Both the position numbers and the translations under genes were made by a program. The notes under the pieces are model-generated. The model had not been told where the DNA came from. It ran no database searches and was given only the letters and a program-made list of their open reading frames with translations. A stretch of 64,000 bases of DNA from Bacillus xiapuensis (lineage in GTDB: Bacteria > Bacillota > Bacilli > Bacillales > Domibacillaceae), in assembly GCF_002797355.1 (NCBI RefSeq), contig NZ_KZ454940.1, positions 434,001-498,000 of the forward strand, read 5' to 3'. This document shows, in pieces, positions 33,082-44,278 of the stretch; within the stretch, counting starts at the first letter, position 1; every line of letters begins with the position of its first letter.

Positions 33082-36000
33082 TTACATATTTCTTCTGTAT
33101 TGTCCTCCGACCTCGTAAAGGGCCTTCGTAATTTGGCCCAAACTTGCCACTTTCACACAGCTCATCAGCTCAGCAAACAAATTGCCTCCGTTCACAGCCG
33201 TTTCCTTCAAACGCTGAATCGCTTTGTCGCATTCCTTTTTATGCTTTTCTTGAAATTTACGCAAATGAGCGATTTGCTGTTCTTTCTCTTCCGTTGTTGC
33301 GCGGGCGAGTTCCATATTATTGATCTCTTCTTCAGTCGGGGGATTGGGATTCAAATACGTATTTACACCGATGATGGGCAATTCCCCCGAGTGCTTAAGC
33401 ATTTCATAATGCATCGATTCCTCTTGAATTTTCCCTCGCTGATACTGTGTCTCCATCGCCCCCAGCACTCCGCCGCGGTCATTGATCTTTTCAAATTCCT
33501 CCAGTACGGCCTTCTCCACTAAGTCGGTCAGCTCCTCCACTATAAATGAACCTTGAAGCGGATTTTCACTCTTCGATAAACCATGCTCCTTCGTAATAAT
33601 CAGCTGAATCGCCATCGCCCGGCGGACGGATTCTTCCGTCGGAGTGGTGATCGCTTCATCGTAGGCATTCGTGTGGAGTGAGTTGCAGTGATCTTGAAGC
33701 GCCATCAGCGCCTGAAGCGTTGTGCGAATATCATTGAAATCAATTTCCTGCGCATGCAGAGAACGGCCGGAGGTTTGCACGTGATATTTTAATTTCTGCG
33801 AGCGCTCGTTGGCCCCGTATTTATCGCGCATGACCGCCGCCCAAATGCGGCGCGCCACGCGGCCGATCACCGTATACTCCGGATCGAGCCCATTGGAAAA
33901 GAAAAACGACAGATTCGGAGCGAAAGCGTTTATGTCCATCCCGCGGCTTAAATAATATTCCACATAAGTAAACCCGTTCGCCAAGGTAAACGCCAGCTGT
34001 GAAATCGGATTGGCTCCCGCTTCCGCAATGTGATATCCCGAGATGGATACCGAATAATAATTGCGGACAGAATGGTCAATAAAGTACTGCTGAATATCCC
34101 CCATGAGGCGCAAAGCAAATTCAGTGGAGAAGATGCATGTGTTTTGCCCCTGGTCTTCCTTCAGAATATCAGCCTGCACCGTGCCGCGCACCGTCTGCAG
34201 CGTACGGGCCCGCACGTCAGCTGTTTCTTCAGCAGTGAGAGCTCGGCCCAGCTCCTCCTCCTTCGCCTTCACCTGCTGATCAATCGCTGTGTTCATAAAC
34301 ATCGCTAAAATAATCGGCGCCGGTCCATTAATGGTCATCGAAACAGAGGTGGAAGGGTGGCACAGATCAAAGCCCCTGTAAAGCTTCTTCATATCCTCCA
34401 AGGTACAAACACTGACTCCGCTTTCGCCTACTTTGCCGTAAATGTCCGGGCGATGGTCCGGATCCTCGCCATACAAGGTGACAGAATCAAAGGCAGTGCT
34501 TAAACGCTTAGCGGTCTCATCCTTTGATAAATAATGGAAGCGCCGGTTCGTTCGTTCAGGTGTGCCCTCCCCGGCAAATTGCCGCTTCGGATCCTCCCCT
34601 TTTCGTTTAAATGGAAACACCCCTGCTGTAAACGGAAAGGCTCCCGGCACATTTTCTTTATAAACCCAGCGGAGAATTTCTCCGTAATCAGCAAATTTCG
34701 GCAGCACTACTTTTGGAATAGCCAAACCGGATAGGCTCGTTGCCGTAAGCTCCGTGACGATTTCTTTATCTCGGACTTTCGTCACCAGCTCCTTGCCGCT
34801 ATATTTCTTTTTCAATGCCGGCCACTCTTGCAGGATTCGCTTGGATTCGGGAGTCAGCTGCTCTTCAGCCGCTGCTTTTAATGATTCGAGCACCTCAAGG
34901 ACCTCTTCGCTAGCCGCTTGCGCCCGCGCTTCTTCCAGCGTCCCTTCGAGCTGAAACAGGCGGCGGGCTGCGTTCACTTGCTCCTCTGACCGCTTATGAT
35001 AATTCCGCACGGTCTCAGCAATTTCCCGCAAATAATAGCGGCGCTCATTAGGAATGATCACATGTTGCTTAACCGCTTCTCCCTTTTCGCGGTAGGAGGT
35101 CGCCCAATCCGTCTGCTTTTTGTCATTGATCGCCGCCACCAGTGCGGCAAACAGCGTATTCGTGCCTTTGTCATTAAATTGACTGGCGATCGTTCCATAA
35201 ACCGGCATTTCCTCCAGCGGACGGTCAAACAAAAGGCGGCTGCGCTGATATTGCTTTTGCACTTGCCGCTTGGCATCTTCTGACCCTTTCCTTTCAAACT
35301 TGTTGATGACGATCAAATCAGCAAAGTCGATCATGTCAATTTTCTCAAGCTGGGAGGGAGCGCCAAACTCACTCGTCATCACATACATTGACACATCGGC
35401 GATATCCGCAATCTCGGCATCCCCCTGGCCAATCCCGCTCGTTTCCACCATAATCAAATCATAGCGCGCGGCTTGCACCGCCCGAATGGCATCTTTTACG
35501 GCCAGTGAAAGCTCCGATCGGGCATTTCTTGTAGCCAGGCTCCTCATAAACACCCGCTCATTGAAAATCGCATTCATGCGGATGCGGTCACCGAGCAATG
35601 CGCCGCCGGTTTTCTGCTTCGTCGGATCAACCGAAAGAACGGCGATTTTTTTATCCGGAAATTCATTCAGAAAGCGGCGGACCAGCTCATCTGTCAGGGA
35701 GCTCTTCCCAGCGCCCCCTGTCCCTGTAATGCCGATGACCGGAGCCTTGCCGCTCATCGCCTCCATCTGGTCAAACAGCTCCCTGGCCGCAGATTGCTCG
35801 TCATTATCCGCTCGCATTTGTTCTTCCGCAAGCGTGATGAACTTAGCTATAGCAGGAATCTCTCCCCGGGACAGCTTCTCCAGCTGATCCTCGAGGGAAT
35901 ACGTCAGCGGAGAGAAATCACAGGCTTCAAGCATGCGATTTATCATCCCCTGCAGCCCGTAGCGGCGGCCGTCCTCCGGAGAAAAGATCCCAGCGATTCC

Positions 36001-36351
36001 ATACTCATGAAGCTCCTGTATTTCCCGAGGAATAATAACTCCGCCCCCGCCGCCAAATACCCGAATATACCCGCAGCCTTTCTCTTTCAGTAAATCATAT
36101 ATATATTTAAAGTATTCCATGTGCCCGCCTTGATAGGAGGAAACCGCAATCCCCTGGACATCCTCTTGAATGGCAGCGCTTACAACTTCTTCAACCGAGC
36201 GATTATGCCCTAAATGAATCACTTCCGCTCCACTCGCCTGCAAAATCCGGCGCATGATATTGATCGAGGCATCATGCCCATCAAAAAGACTCGAAGCGGT
36301 GACAAAGCGGACCGGATGCTTCGGTTTATAAATTTCCCCTGTTTGACTCAT
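33082..36351 (-). CDS. icmF: fused isobutyryl-CoA mutase IcmF
   Basis: Adenosylcobalamin enzyme interconverting isobutyryl-CoA and n-butyryl-CoA. 1089 residues in the IcmF order: B12-binding domain (cobalamin motif DGHDAS at 24-29, [11 protein letters not shown]), a G-protein chaperone (P-loop GTGGAGKS at 210-217), then the mutase TIM barrel (from about 540; [25 protein letters not shown]). Some relatives act on isovaleryl/pivalyl-CoA. Twelve bases after the TetR gene, so co-transcribed with it. Confidence 0.96.
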   Translation of the reverse strand: MSQTGEIYKPKHPVRFVTASSLFDGHDASINIMRRILQASGAEVIHLGHNRSVEEVVSAAIQEDVQGIAVSSYQGGHMEYFKYIYDLLKEKGCGYIRVFGGGGGVIIPREIQELHEYGIAGIFSPEDGRRYGLQGMINRMLEACDFSPLTYSLEDQLEKLSRGEIPAIAKFITLAEEQMRADNDEQSAARELFDQMEAMSGKAPVIGITGTGGAGKSSLTDELVRRFLNEFPDKKIAVLSVDPTKQKTGGALLGDRIRMNAIFNERVFMRSLATRNARSELSLAVKDAIRAVQAARYDLIMVETSGIGQGDAEIADIADVSMYVMTSEFGAPSQLEKIDMIDFADLIVINKFERKGSEDAKRQVQKQYQRSRLLFDRPLEEMPVYGTIASQFNDKGTNTLFAALVAAINDKKQTDWATSYREKGEAVKQHVIIPNERRYYLREIAETVRNYHKRSEEQVNAARRLFQLEGTLEEARAQAASEEVLEVLESLKAAAEEQLTPESKRILQEWPALKKKYSGKELVTKVRDKEIVTELTATSLSGLAIPKVVLPKFADYGEILRWVYKENVPGAFPFTAGVFPFKRKGEDPKRQFAGEGTPERTNRRFHYLSKDETAKRLSTAFDSVTLYGEDPDHRPDIYGKVGESGVSVCTLEDMKKLYRGFDLCHPSTSVSMTINGPAPIILAMFMNTAIDQQVKAKEEELGRALTAEETADVRARTLQTVRGTVQADILKEDQGQNTCIFSTEFALRLMGDIQQYFIDHSVRNYYSVSISGYHIAEAGANPISQLAFTLANGFTYVEYYLSRGMDINAFAPNLSFFFSNGLDPEYTVIGRVARRIWAAVMRDKYGANERSQKLKYHVQTSGRSLHAQEIDFNDIRTTLQALMALQDHCNSLHTNAYDEAITTPTEESVRRAMAIQLIITKEHGLSKSENPLQGSFIVEELTDLVEKAVLEEFEKINDRGGVLGAMETQYQRGKIQEESMHYEMLKHSGELPIIGVNTYLNPNPPTEEEINNMELARATTEEKEQQIAHLRKFQEKHKKECDKAIQRLKETAVNGGNLFAELMSCVKVASLGQITKALYEVGGQYRRNM

Positions 36352-36363
36352 GCATGTTCCCCC

Positions 36364-37002
36364 TTAATTCTCGGATTGAAAGCCGTTAATCCCGGAAAAA
36401 AGCAACTTCGTCTGCAAGTCAATATAGTCATCAATCGTAAATGATTTTCTTAAACTCCAGCGGCGAAATCCCCACATCTGCCCTTGAACGAATATATTGT
36501 GCGCCAGCATATGAATCGTCTGCTCATCCATAGCCAGCTCCTTATTTTCCGCGCACCGCCGAATCAGCTTTTCAAACATACCGACCATTTCCATCTCTTT
36601 TTGCAGCACATAAGGAAGCGCATCTTTAGAAAGCGACTTAGCTTCCTGATACATTACAAGCACCTCATCCTGCATCTCATCGACCACCTTGAAATAATAG
36701 GAGACACCTAATTTCAAGCTGTCCAGTGTACCGGCCTCCAAGTCCATTCTTTGCAGCCGGTCTTTCACCTGATCGTAAATACTGTCACACACCAGGTAAA
36801 GAATATCTTCCTTCGTCCGGATATACTCATATAACGTGCCAATGCTGAATCCCGAAGCCCTCGCTATCTCTCGGGTTGTCGTCCGGTGAAAGCCTTTCTG
36901 CTTAAAAAGCTGGACCGCTCCTCTGATCATTTCAGCCCGCCTTTTTGCAATTAATTGCTCATCTTTCACAGATGCATGAACCTTCCTCTTATTGTGATTC
37001 AC
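36364..37002 (-). CDS. TetR-family regulator, probably of acyl-CoA degradation
   Basis: 212 residues: N-terminal helix-turn-helix (RGAVQLFKQKGFHRTTTREIARASGFSIGTLYEYIRTKEDI region) and a ligand-binding helical domain. The listed start is GTG with AAAGGCGG upstream; a GTG 11 codons later is an alternative. It forms an operon with icmF and follows four beta-oxidation genes, so it probably senses an acyl-CoA and controls them, like FadR-type TetR proteins. Candidate operators lie before fadF and mmgA. Confidence 0.88.
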   Translation of the reverse strand: MNHNKRKVHASVKDEQLIAKRRAEMIRGAVQLFKQKGFHRTTTREIARASGFSIGTLYEYIRTKEDILYLVCDSIYDQVKDRLQRMDLEAGTLDSLKLGVSYYFKVVDEMQDEVLVMYQEAKSLSKDALPYVLQKEMEMVGMFEKLIRRCAENKELAMDEQTIHMLAHNIFVQGQMWGFRRWSLRKSFTIDDYIDLQTKLLFSGINGFQSEN

Positions 37003-37129
37003 CTCTATCGACCGCCTTTTTTAAAACCGCAAGATGCGGAGAGAAGAAACGCTCCCTCTTCCTTCTCTGCCTATAAAACTTTGTATGGTCCTTCTTCGGC
37101 TTTCTTGCTGTTTTGCCGCTTTTCTTTAC

Positions 37130-37322
37130 CCCTGCAAGCAAGAGCCCTTATCTCCCCCCTTCAAGAGTGGAGCGGGGGATAAAGGCACCTTAAAAGCCCG
37201 AGTCGTTCAAGACTGCAGGATGCATGTGACAAAGGCATCGCAGCAGAACGCTGCGGCCATAGCCTTTGTTCTTCTTATCAGCAGCGGGGTGAATGACAAA
37301 CCCCACCGCTTGAAGATTTTTT
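37130..37322 (+). repeat. dispersed intergenic repeat, copy 1
   Basis: Fills most of the 320-base gap between acdA and the TetR gene; no gene in the gap. Shares blocks with the copies at 48345, 49457, 54101, 56508 (inverted) and 61433: CTTCAAGAGTGG, a GATGCATGTGACAAAGGC block, AGCCTTTGTTCTTCTT, CAGCAGCGGGGTGAATGA and CCGCTTGAAG. CTTCAAG near the left end pairs with CTTGAAG near the right end, and an inner GCAGC/GCTGC hairpin is present. The part 37003-37129 shows nothing else recognisable. Confidence 0.65.
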
Positions 37323-38462
37323 TTATTTAGTTAGCATTCTGGAGATCACGAGACGCTGAATTTCTTGGGTGCCCTCGTAGATTTGAGTGATCTTGGCATC
37401 ACGCATATAGCGCTCGACCGGATAGTCCTTCGTATAGCCGTAGCCGCCAAAGATTTGTACGGCTTCTGTTGTCACTTTCATGGCGGTGTCGCCGGCCATC
37501 AGTTTGGACATAGCCGATTCTTTGCCGTACGGCATGCCTTGTGATTCCAGCCATGCCGCTTGATATGTCAGCAAGCGGGAGGCTTCGATCGCTGTAGCCA
37601 TGTCAGCCAGCTTAAACGAAATGCCTTGATTAGCTGCGATGGGCTTGCCGAATTGCTTTCTTTCCTTCGCATAATCAACGGCTGCGTCAAGGGCCCCTTG
37701 AGCAATGCCGACCGCTTGAGCGGCAATTCCATTTCGGCCGCCGTCTAACGTCATCATCGCCACTTTAAAGCCGTCACCTTCTTCTCCCAGCACGTTCTCT
37801 TTGGGCACGCGGCAATCTTCAAATATAATCTCCGTTGTCGGGGAGGAACGAATGCCGAGCTTCTTTTCTTTTTTGCCGACGGAAAATCCCGGGAAATCCT
37901 TTTCAACGATAAAAGCGGTCGTTCCGCGGTGCTTCGATGCTGGATCAGTCAAGGCAAATACGATGTAAATATCCGCAATGCCGCCGTTCGTAATGAAGAT
38001 TTTGGAACCGTTTAAAATATATTCGTCCCCTTCCAAGCGAGCCATTGTCTTCATGCTGCCCGCATCTGAACCGGACCCGGGCTCCGTTAAGCCGTATGCG
38101 CCCATTTTCTCCCCCTGCGCCATCGGCTTTAAATATGTTTGTTTTTGCTCTTCTGTACCGAATTTGTAGACAGGCCAGCCCGCTAAAGAGGTGTGAGCCG
38201 ATAAGGTAACCCCCGTGGAAGCACAGATGCGCGATAATTCTTCCACTGCAATGCAGTAAGCTAAATAATCGCTGCCGATGCCGCCGTACTCTTCCGGCCA
38301 CGGGATACCGGTCAAGCCAAGATCGGCCATTTTCCGGAACAGCTCTGGATCAAAACGTTCTTCTTCATCCCGTTCTGCCGCTGTCGGCTCTACTTCGTTT
38401 TTGGCAAAGTCACGCACCATCTTGCGTATCATTTCGTGTTCTTCTGATAATTGGAAGTTCAT
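37323..38462 (-). CDS. acdA: acyl-CoA dehydrogenase (short-chain type)
   Basis: FAD enzyme, first step of beta-oxidation; passes electrons to ETF. 379 residues. [13 protein letters not shown] (FAD/substrate block), [14 protein letters not shown], catalytic glutamate in [28 protein letters not shown]. Starts one base after mmgC ends. Substrate chain length is inferred from family resemblance to AcdA/butyryl-CoA dehydrogenases. Confidence 0.95.
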   Translation of the reverse strand: MNFQLSEEHEMIRKMVRDFAKNEVEPTAAERDEEERFDPELFRKMADLGLTGIPWPEEYGGIGSDYLAYCIAVEELSRICASTGVTLSAHTSLAGWPVYKFGTEEQKQTYLKPMAQGEKMGAYGLTEPGSGSDAGSMKTMARLEGDEYILNGSKIFITNGGIADIYIVFALTDPASKHRGTTAFIVEKDFPGFSVGKKEKKLGIRSSPTTEIIFEDCRVPKENVLGEEGDGFKVAMMTLDGGRNGIAAQAVGIAQGALDAAVDYAKERKQFGKPIAANQGISFKLADMATAIEASRLLTYQAAWLESQGMPYGKESAMSKLMAGDTAMKVTTEAVQIFGGYGYTKDYPVERYMRDAKITQIYEGTQEIQRLVISRMLTK

Positions 38463-38463
38463 T

Positions 38464-39618
38464 TCATTTCCCCCGCCCTTTTGAATTCAATAAATGTTTG
38501 CTGATCACAAGCTTCTGGATTTCACTTGTACCTTCATAAATTTCCGTTACCTTTGCATCTCTCAAATAGCGTTCCACTGCGTAATCCTTCGTGTAGCCGT
38601 AGCCGCCATGCACTTGAAGCGCTTCGATCGACGTTTCTACCGCAGTTTTAGAGGCGAAGAGCTTGGCCATGGAAGCTTCCTTGCTGCATGGCAATCCTTG
38701 AGCGCGCATACTGGCAGCCCGGTACACGAGCAGCCTCGCAGCCTCCACATTTGCGGCCATGTCGGCCAGCTTAAAAGCAATCCCTTGCTGAGCGGCAATC
38801 GGTTTGCCGAACTGCCGGCGTTCCCTCGCATACTGAACGGCTTCTGTAAATGCTGCTTCAGCGATGCCTAATGACTGAGCGGCAATGCCGATTCGGCCGG
38901 TGTCTAAGTTGGCCAGGGCTATTTTAAAACCCTCTCCTTCTCTCCCAAGCAGGTTCTCAGCCGGGACTTTCATATCTTCAAATGTCAGCTGAACGGTTCT
39001 TGATCCATGCAGTCCCATCTTCTTTTCGTCCTTGCCGACCAAAAATCCAGGCGTATTCTTTTCAACAATAAAAGCGGAAATCCCTTTGCTTCCCGCTTCT
39101 GGATCAGTGGAAGCAAAAACAATATATGTATCCGCTTCTCCCCCGTTGGTAATAAATACTTTAGAGCCGTTGACAATATACTGATTCCCTTTTTTAAGCG
39201 CCCGCGTCTTCAAGCCAGCCGCATCCGAACCGGCACCGGGCTCAGTCAAACAGAATGCTCCCAAATATTCGCCTGCTGCCAGTTTGGGCACGTACTTTTG
39301 CTTTTGCTGCTCTGTTCCGAAGTAAAGAATCGGATTTGTGCCCACGGACGTATGAACGGACAAAATCACGCCGATGGTGGCGCTCACCTTCGATAACTCA
39401 TGAATGGCCATAATATAAGAAACAAAGTCCATCCCACTGCCGCCGTATGCTTGCGGCACCGTGATCCCCAACAGACCGAGATTTGCCATCTTGTCTAGGA
39501 TCTCGCGGGGAAATACCCCCTCTTCCATGCGCTCAATCCGCGGGCTGATCTCCGCTCTAGCAAAATCCCTCACTATTTTCCTCATCATTTCTTGCTCTTC
39601 TGTCAAACGCCATTCCAT
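38464..39618 (-). CDS. mmgC: acyl-CoA dehydrogenase (MmgC-like)
   Basis: 384 residues, second dehydrogenase of the cluster. [30 protein letters not shown], catalytic glutamate in [12 protein letters not shown]. The start follows CAGGGGGG. Two paralogs side by side suggest different chain length or branched substrates, which fits the presence of IcmF. Confidence 0.94.
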   Translation of the reverse strand: MEWRLTEEQEMMRKIVRDFARAEISPRIERMEEGVFPREILDKMANLGLLGITVPQAYGGSGMDFVSYIMAIHELSKVSATIGVILSVHTSVGTNPILYFGTEQQKQKYVPKLAAGEYLGAFCLTEPGAGSDAAGLKTRALKKGNQYIVNGSKVFITNGGEADTYIVFASTDPEAGSKGISAFIVEKNTPGFLVGKDEKKMGLHGSRTVQLTFEDMKVPAENLLGREGEGFKIALANLDTGRIGIAAQSLGIAEAAFTEAVQYARERRQFGKPIAAQQGIAFKLADMAANVEAARLLVYRAASMRAQGLPCSKEASMAKLFASKTAVETSIEALQVHGGYGYTKDYAVERYLRDAKVTEIYEGTSEIQKLVISKHLLNSKGRGK

Positions 39619-39646
39619 GATTGATCCCCCCTGTTGTTCCCTGCTC

Positions 39647-40498
39647 TTATTCGTAACGGTAGAAGCCGCGGCCGGACTTTCTTCCGAGCCACCCCGCCTT
39701 TACATACTTTCTTAGCAGCGGGCAGGGGCGATATTTATCATCGCCGAATCCGTCATGCAGAATTTCCATGATATAGAGGCATGTATCAAGACCGATAAAG
39801 TCAGCCAGCGTTAACGGCCCCATCGGATGATTCATCCCCAGCTTCATGACTTCATCAATCGCCTCTTTCGTCGCCACCCCTTCATACAAGGTATAAACGG
39901 CTTCGTTGATCATCGGCATTAAGATGCGGTTGGAGACAAATCCCGGAAAATCATTGACTTCCACTGGCACCTTGCCGAGCGTATGAGTGATCTGTTCAAT
40001 GGTTTTGTACACTTCATCCGCCGTTGCCAGCCCGCGGATAATCTCCACCAGCTTCATGACCGGCACAGGGTTCATGAAATGCATGCCGATCACTTGTTCA
40101 GGCCGATTCGTTGCCGCCGCAATTTCTGTAATAGGCAGAGAAGAAGTATTGGAAGCTAATATGGCATGATCCGGCGCAAAATCATCCAGCTGGGCAAAAA
40201 TCTGACGCTTAACCTCCATGTTTTCAACCGCTGCTTCGATTACAAGCTCGACCTCCTTGGCATCTTGCAGATCCGTCGAGCGGACAATACGGCCCAGCAC
40301 TTCTTCCTTCTCCCTTTCCGTCATGCGCCCCTTCTCTACTTGACGGGATAAATTCCTTTGAATCACTTCCAGTCCCCGCTCCAAATGTTTATCCTTTACA
40401 TCATTTAACACCAGCTCGTAGCCGGCTTGTGCACAAACCTGTGCGATGCCGGAGCCCATCTGTCCGGCGCCGATGACCATAATCTTTTTGACTTTCAT
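39647..40498 (-). CDS. mmgB: 3-hydroxybutyryl-CoA dehydrogenase
   Basis: NAD(P)-dependent oxidation of 3-hydroxyacyl-CoA. The ATG at 40498 (MKVKKIMVIGAGQMG) gives 283 residues. Rossmann GAGQMGSGIAQ, catalytic HFMNPVPVMKLVEII and NRILMPMINEA. In one operon with mmgA upstream and mmgC downstream. Confidence 0.97.
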   Translation of the reverse strand: MKVKKIMVIGAGQMGSGIAQVCAQAGYELVLNDVKDKHLERGLEVIQRNLSRQVEKGRMTEREKEEVLGRIVRSTDLQDAKEVELVIEAAVENMEVKRQIFAQLDDFAPDHAILASNTSSLPITEIAAATNRPEQVIGMHFMNPVPVMKLVEIIRGLATADEVYKTIEQITHTLGKVPVEVNDFPGFVSNRILMPMINEAVYTLYEGVATKEAIDEVMKLGMNHPMGPLTLADFIGLDTCLYIMEILHDGFGDDKYRPCPLLRKYVKAGWLGRKSGRGFYRYE

Positions 40499-40555
40499 CC
40501 TTTCCCCTCCGCCCTTCATTATTTGTTCGTACCGTTCTCCTCCGCTTAGAAGCTG

Positions 40556-41740
40556 TTATCCCTGCACTTCAATCATAATGGCATCCCCTTGGCCGCCGCC
40601 GCTGCAAATGGCCGCGATTCCAACGCCGCCGCCCCGGCGCTTCAGTTCATACGCAAGCGTTAAAATGATTCTCGTCCCGCTCGCTCCAATCGGATGGCCG
40701 AGCGCAACGGCCCCGCCGTTCACATTGACCTTTTCCAAATCCAAGCCGGCAATTTTGCCGCTGGCCAGCGCAACCGCCGCAAAGGCTTCATTAATTTCAA
40801 AGAGATCGATGTCCTGCAGCGATTTCCCCGTTTTTTTCAGGATTTCATTAATGACTAACCCCGGCGTTTGTGGAAAATCCTTTGCTTCCACAGCCACTTC
40901 GGCGTGGGCCATAATCGTTGCGAGCGGCTTGCGTCCTTCTTTCTTCGCCCGCTCCTCGTTCATAAGCACGAGCGCGCCAGCTCCGTCATTAATGCCTGGC
41001 GCATTGCCCGCTGTGATCGTTCCCTCTTTTCCAAAAGCCGGGCGAAGCTTAGCCAGCACTTCTTTCGCCGTATCCTGGCGCGGAGCTTCATCCTGATGAA
41101 CAGTGACCGCTTCCCCTTTGCGCTGAGGCACTTCCACGGCGACAATCTCTTCTGCCATTTTGCCGGCTGCGATCGCCTCAATGGCCTTTTGATGACTGCG
41201 CACCGCCCATTCGTCCTGCTCTTCACGGGATATGCTGAATTCGGCTGCTGTCTCGTTTCCGTATGTTCCCATATGCACGCCTGTAAAGCTGCAGGACAAC
41301 CCATCAGCAATCATTAAGTCAACCAGCGGCGCATCGCCCATCCTTAATCCCCATCGTCCTTTCGGCAAAGCGTAAGGTGTATTGGACATCGACTCCATTC
41401 CGCCTGCTACAATCACTTCTTCATCGCCCGCGCGGATGATCTGATCGGCAAGCGTCACGCTGCGCAGCCCGGAAGCACATACTTTATTGACCGTTTCCGT
41501 TTTCACTTCCCACGGGATGTCGGCTTCTCTGGCAGCCTGCCTCGACGGGATCTGTCCCTGACCCGCTTGAAGAACATTTCCCATAATCACTTCGTCCACC
41601 TGCTCTGGGCTGATATTCGCCCGTTTTAACGCTTCCTTGATCGCTGCCCCGCCAAGCTGCGAGGCGGTCATCGGACGGAAAGCTCCCCCGAACTTTCCGA
41701 AAGGCGTGCGTGCCCCGTCTATAATCACTGTTTTCGCCAT
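40556..41740 (-). CDS. mmgA: acetyl-CoA acetyltransferase (thiolase)
   Basis: Thiolytic cleavage or condensation at the acetoacetyl-CoA step. 394 residues. Active cysteine in [11 protein letters not shown], histidine in [14 protein letters not shown] and the C-terminal [13 protein letters not shown] cysteine. First gene of the mmgA-mmgB-mmgC-acdA unit. A cre site and a TetR-type operator candidate lie in its leader. Confidence 0.97.
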   Translation of the reverse strand: MAKTVIIDGARTPFGKFGGAFRPMTASQLGGAAIKEALKRANISPEQVDEVIMGNVLQAGQGQIPSRQAAREADIPWEVKTETVNKVCASGLRSVTLADQIIRAGDEEVIVAGGMESMSNTPYALPKGRWGLRMGDAPLVDLMIADGLSCSFTGVHMGTYGNETAAEFSISREEQDEWAVRSHQKAIEAIAAGKMAEEIVAVEVPQRKGEAVTVHQDEAPRQDTAKEVLAKLRPAFGKEGTITAGNAPGINDGAGALVLMNEERAKKEGRKPLATIMAHAEVAVEAKDFPQTPGLVINEILKKTGKSLQDIDLFEINEAFAAVALASGKIAGLDLEKVNVNGGAVALGHPIGASGTRIILTLAYELKRRGGGVGIAAICSGGGQGDAIMIEVQG

Positions 41741-41767
41741 AGCTTCTTCCTCCTCAAAATTAGGATA

Positions 41768-41781
41768 AGTAAACGTTTACA
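41768..41781 (-). promoter_or_regulatory. cre site (CcpA) before mmgA
   Basis: On the minus strand TGTAAACGTTTACT matches 13 of 14 positions of TGWAANCGNTNWCA and includes a perfect 12-bp palindrome GTAAACGTTTAC. It lies 28 bases before the mmgA start, suggesting glucose repression of beta-oxidation, as known for the B. subtilis mmg operon. Confidence 0.8.
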
Positions 41782-41786
41782 ACTCT

Positions 41787-41802
41787 GACTGAACGCTCGC
41801 TC
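41787..41802 (+). promoter_or_regulatory. candidate TetR operator, copy B
   Basis: GACTGAACGCTCGCTC agrees at 13 of 16 positions with the minus-strand sequence at 44289-44304 in the fadF promoter. Placed just upstream of the cre site. Binding by the TetR protein at 36364-37002 is inferred. Confidence 0.5.
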
Positions 41803-41911
41803 GAAAAAATGCCGCAAGAGAAGGGACATCCCCTGCCCCTTCTATCTTCTTCCATTATTGTAAAGTAAAACAAAGAAAAATTGAAGCTCTATACAGAAGA
41901 TTCAAAAAATA

Positions 41912-41950
41912 TATTCAGCAGCGGAGCGGCTCATTCCATATCCGCTCCGC
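41912..41950 (-). terminator. terminator after fadF
   Basis: GCGGAGCGG (41931-41939) pairs with CCGCTCCGC (41942-41950) on a very short loop plus extended pairing; the minus strand continues to ATATATTTTTTG. Ends the fadF transcript before mmgA. Confidence 0.7.
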
Positions 41951-41963
41951 CTTCTTATCCTTT

Positions 41964-44195
41964 TTACTTTCGCTCTTTCTCCTCCGCGGAGGCTGTTTCC
42001 GCAAGGACGGCAGCTTTCTCCTCTTGCGCCTGCTCCGCCTCGGCGGTCACAGCTGGCTTTCGCTTCTCTATTGGCGGTATTTCCGCCGCTTTTTTCGGAC
42101 CAAACACCGCTTTCTCTAACAGCTCGGCGACATCATAAGTGGCCACTTGATCTTCCACTTCCTTTGCTTTCGTTCCATCGGAAAGCATCGTCAAGCAGTA
42201 AGGACAGCCAGTGCTGATGACAGACGGGTTCACGGCCAGCGCCTGCTCAGTGCGCGCCACATTTACCCGGTGCCCCGTATCTTCCTCCATCCACATCAGT
42301 CCTCCGCCGGCGCCGCAGCACATTCCCGTTTCGCGGCGGCGCTCCATCTCCACCAGCTTAACACCCGGAATGGACTTCAAGATTTCACGCGGCGGGTCAT
42401 ACACTTCATTATAGCGGCCCAGATAGCATGAATCATGGAAGGTGATTGCTTCATTTACTTCATGCTGCGGCTTTAAGCGGCCTTCTTGAATCAGCTTGTT
42501 AAGCAGCTCGGTATGATGATATACTTCCGCTTTAAACCCTAAATCCGGATACTCATTTTTGAAAATATTATAGGCGTGAGGATCAATTGTCACGATTTTC
42601 TTGACTTCATGTTTTTCGAATTCGGCAATATTGGCTGTCGCCAGCTCCTGGAATAGAAATTCATTTCCAAGCCGGCGCGGCGTATCCCCGGAATTCTTCT
42701 CCCGATTGCCTAGAACAGCAAATTTCACCTTCGCTTCATTTAATAATTTCGCGAAGGATAAAGCGATTTTTTGACTGCGATTATCGAACGCCCCCATGGA
42801 GCCGACCCAAAGCAAATACTCAAACTCTTCTCCCGCTTTCTTCATTTCCTTGACGGTAGGCACGTTTACATCCTCGCGCTCATCCCGCCATTTTTCCTTC
42901 TCTTTGCGGTTCAGCCCCCACGGGTTTCCTTGACGCTCAATGCTTTGCATGGCACGCTGAGCTTCGGAGTCCATTCTGCCTTCCGTCAGCACGAGATAGC
43001 GGCGCAAATCAATGATTTTGTCGACATGCTCATTCATAACCGGACACTGATCTTCACAGTTTCGGCAAGTCGTGCAAGCCCAGATCTCCTCTTCCGTGAT
43101 GACATCACCGATCAAGCGCGGATTGTACAGCTCCGCCGCCGCTTGCGCTCCGCCGCCGCTTGCCGCGCTGGCCTTCGCCAGCTGATTCCCTTTCGTTCCC
43201 GAAAAGGAGAATGCCGGCACCCATGGCTGCTTCGAGGTGACAACTGCTCCCGTCATGGTTAAATGGTCGCGCATTTTCACTATCAGATCCATCGGCGACA
43301 GCATTTTTCCCGTTCCGGTTGCCGGGCACATATTTGTACAGCGCCCGCACTCTACACATGCATAAAAATCAATCATTTGCAATTGAGTAAAATCGCGAAT
43401 GTCCCCCACACCGAAGGATTCCTGCGATTCATCTTCAAAGTCGATCAGCTTTAGCGTCCCCGCTTTATCCAAGCGGTGAAAATAGACATTTGCCGGTCCA
43501 GCTATTAAATGCGCATGCTTGGACTGCGGCACATATACAAGGAACGCTAAAAGGACCAATAAATGCACCCACCAGGAGACGTAGAAAAGGACGATGGCTG
43601 CCGTTTCTCCGATTCCTGCCAGCGCTGCAGCAATCCCTGAAGCAACCGGCTCCATTCCCGTCCACTGAACGTCCGGCCCCTCGTGCCAAATCAAGTCCAT
43701 GCCATTGCCGACAAGAACAGACAGCATCAGTGAGCCGATGAAAATGAGCACGAGGCCGTTTTTCCAGCCCCGCTTCAGCCGGACAAGCTTCTCAATATAG
43801 CGGCGGTGAAAAGCCCAAACGACCGCTGCTAAAATGATGAGCGTCACGATTTCTTGAAAAAATTTAAAGCCGCCATACAGCGGTCCGAGCGGCAAATGGG
43901 CGCCGGGTACAATCCCCTTTATAATAAAGTCAATCGCGCCGAGCTGCACCAGCAGAAATCCGTAAAAAAACATCACATGGATGGCGCCGCTCTGCTTGTC
44001 TTTAAGCAATTTCTTTTGACCGAACACATAGATCCAAATATTTCGCAGCCGCTCTTTCACATTATGGTCAAACTCTTCCTTCTTGCCCAATTGAATATAG
44101 CTGTAGCGGGTTTTCAATAAATAAACAAACAAATAAATACCGTAAGCGATTACAAAAACGGAAGCCGCTAAGTTAATCCATAATAGACCGTTCAT
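41964..44195 (-). CDS. fadF: membrane iron-sulfur oxidoreductase FadF (ETF to quinone electron transfer)
   Basis: 743 residues. N-terminal membrane part of several helices (NarI-like, about 5-230) likely binding haem, two 4Fe-4S motifs (CVECGRCTNMCP and CTTCRNCEDQCP), then two CCG domains (HDSCYLGRYNEVYDPPR, GMCCGAGGG, STGCPYCLTML). Such proteins are thought to pass electrons from ETF/acyl-CoA dehydrogenases to menaquinone. The Ala/Glu-rich tail after residue 700 is low complexity. Called ywjF in B. subtilis. Confidence 0.92.
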   Translation of the reverse strand: MNGLLWINLAASVFVIAYGIYLFVYLLKTRYSYIQLGKKEEFDHNVKERLRNIWIYVFGQKKLLKDKQSGAIHVMFFYGFLLVQLGAIDFIIKGIVPGAHLPLGPLYGGFKFFQEIVTLIILAAVVWAFHRRYIEKLVRLKRGWKNGLVLIFIGSLMLSVLVGNGMDLIWHEGPDVQWTGMEPVASGIAAALAGIGETAAIVLFYVSWWVHLLVLLAFLVYVPQSKHAHLIAGPANVYFHRLDKAGTLKLIDFEDESQESFGVGDIRDFTQLQMIDFYACVECGRCTNMCPATGTGKMLSPMDLIVKMRDHLTMTGAVVTSKQPWVPAFSFSGTKGNQLAKASAASGGGAQAAAELYNPRLIGDVITEEEIWACTTCRNCEDQCPVMNEHVDKIIDLRRYLVLTEGRMDSEAQRAMQSIERQGNPWGLNRKEKEKWRDEREDVNVPTVKEMKKAGEEFEYLLWVGSMGAFDNRSQKIALSFAKLLNEAKVKFAVLGNREKNSGDTPRRLGNEFLFQELATANIAEFEKHEVKKIVTIDPHAYNIFKNEYPDLGFKAEVYHHTELLNKLIQEGRLKPQHEVNEAITFHDSCYLGRYNEVYDPPREILKSIPGVKLVEMERRRETGMCCGAGGGLMWMEEDTGHRVNVARTEQALAVNPSVISTGCPYCLTMLSDGTKAKEVEDQVATYDVAELLEKAVFGPKKAAEIPPIEKRKPAVTAEAEQAQEEKAAVLAETASAEEKERK

Positions 44196-44278
44196 TGCCT
44201 TTCTTCCACTCCTTTCTAAAACACCTCTTCCAACCCGATAATAAAGAACATAAAAAAAATTCTGAATGTTATATCTCC

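Noticed and set aside
40446-41096. 216-codon plus-strand open frame opposite mmgA
   Set aside because: Fully antisense to a confident thiolase; low-complexity Ser/Pro/Ala translation typical of a codon shadow.
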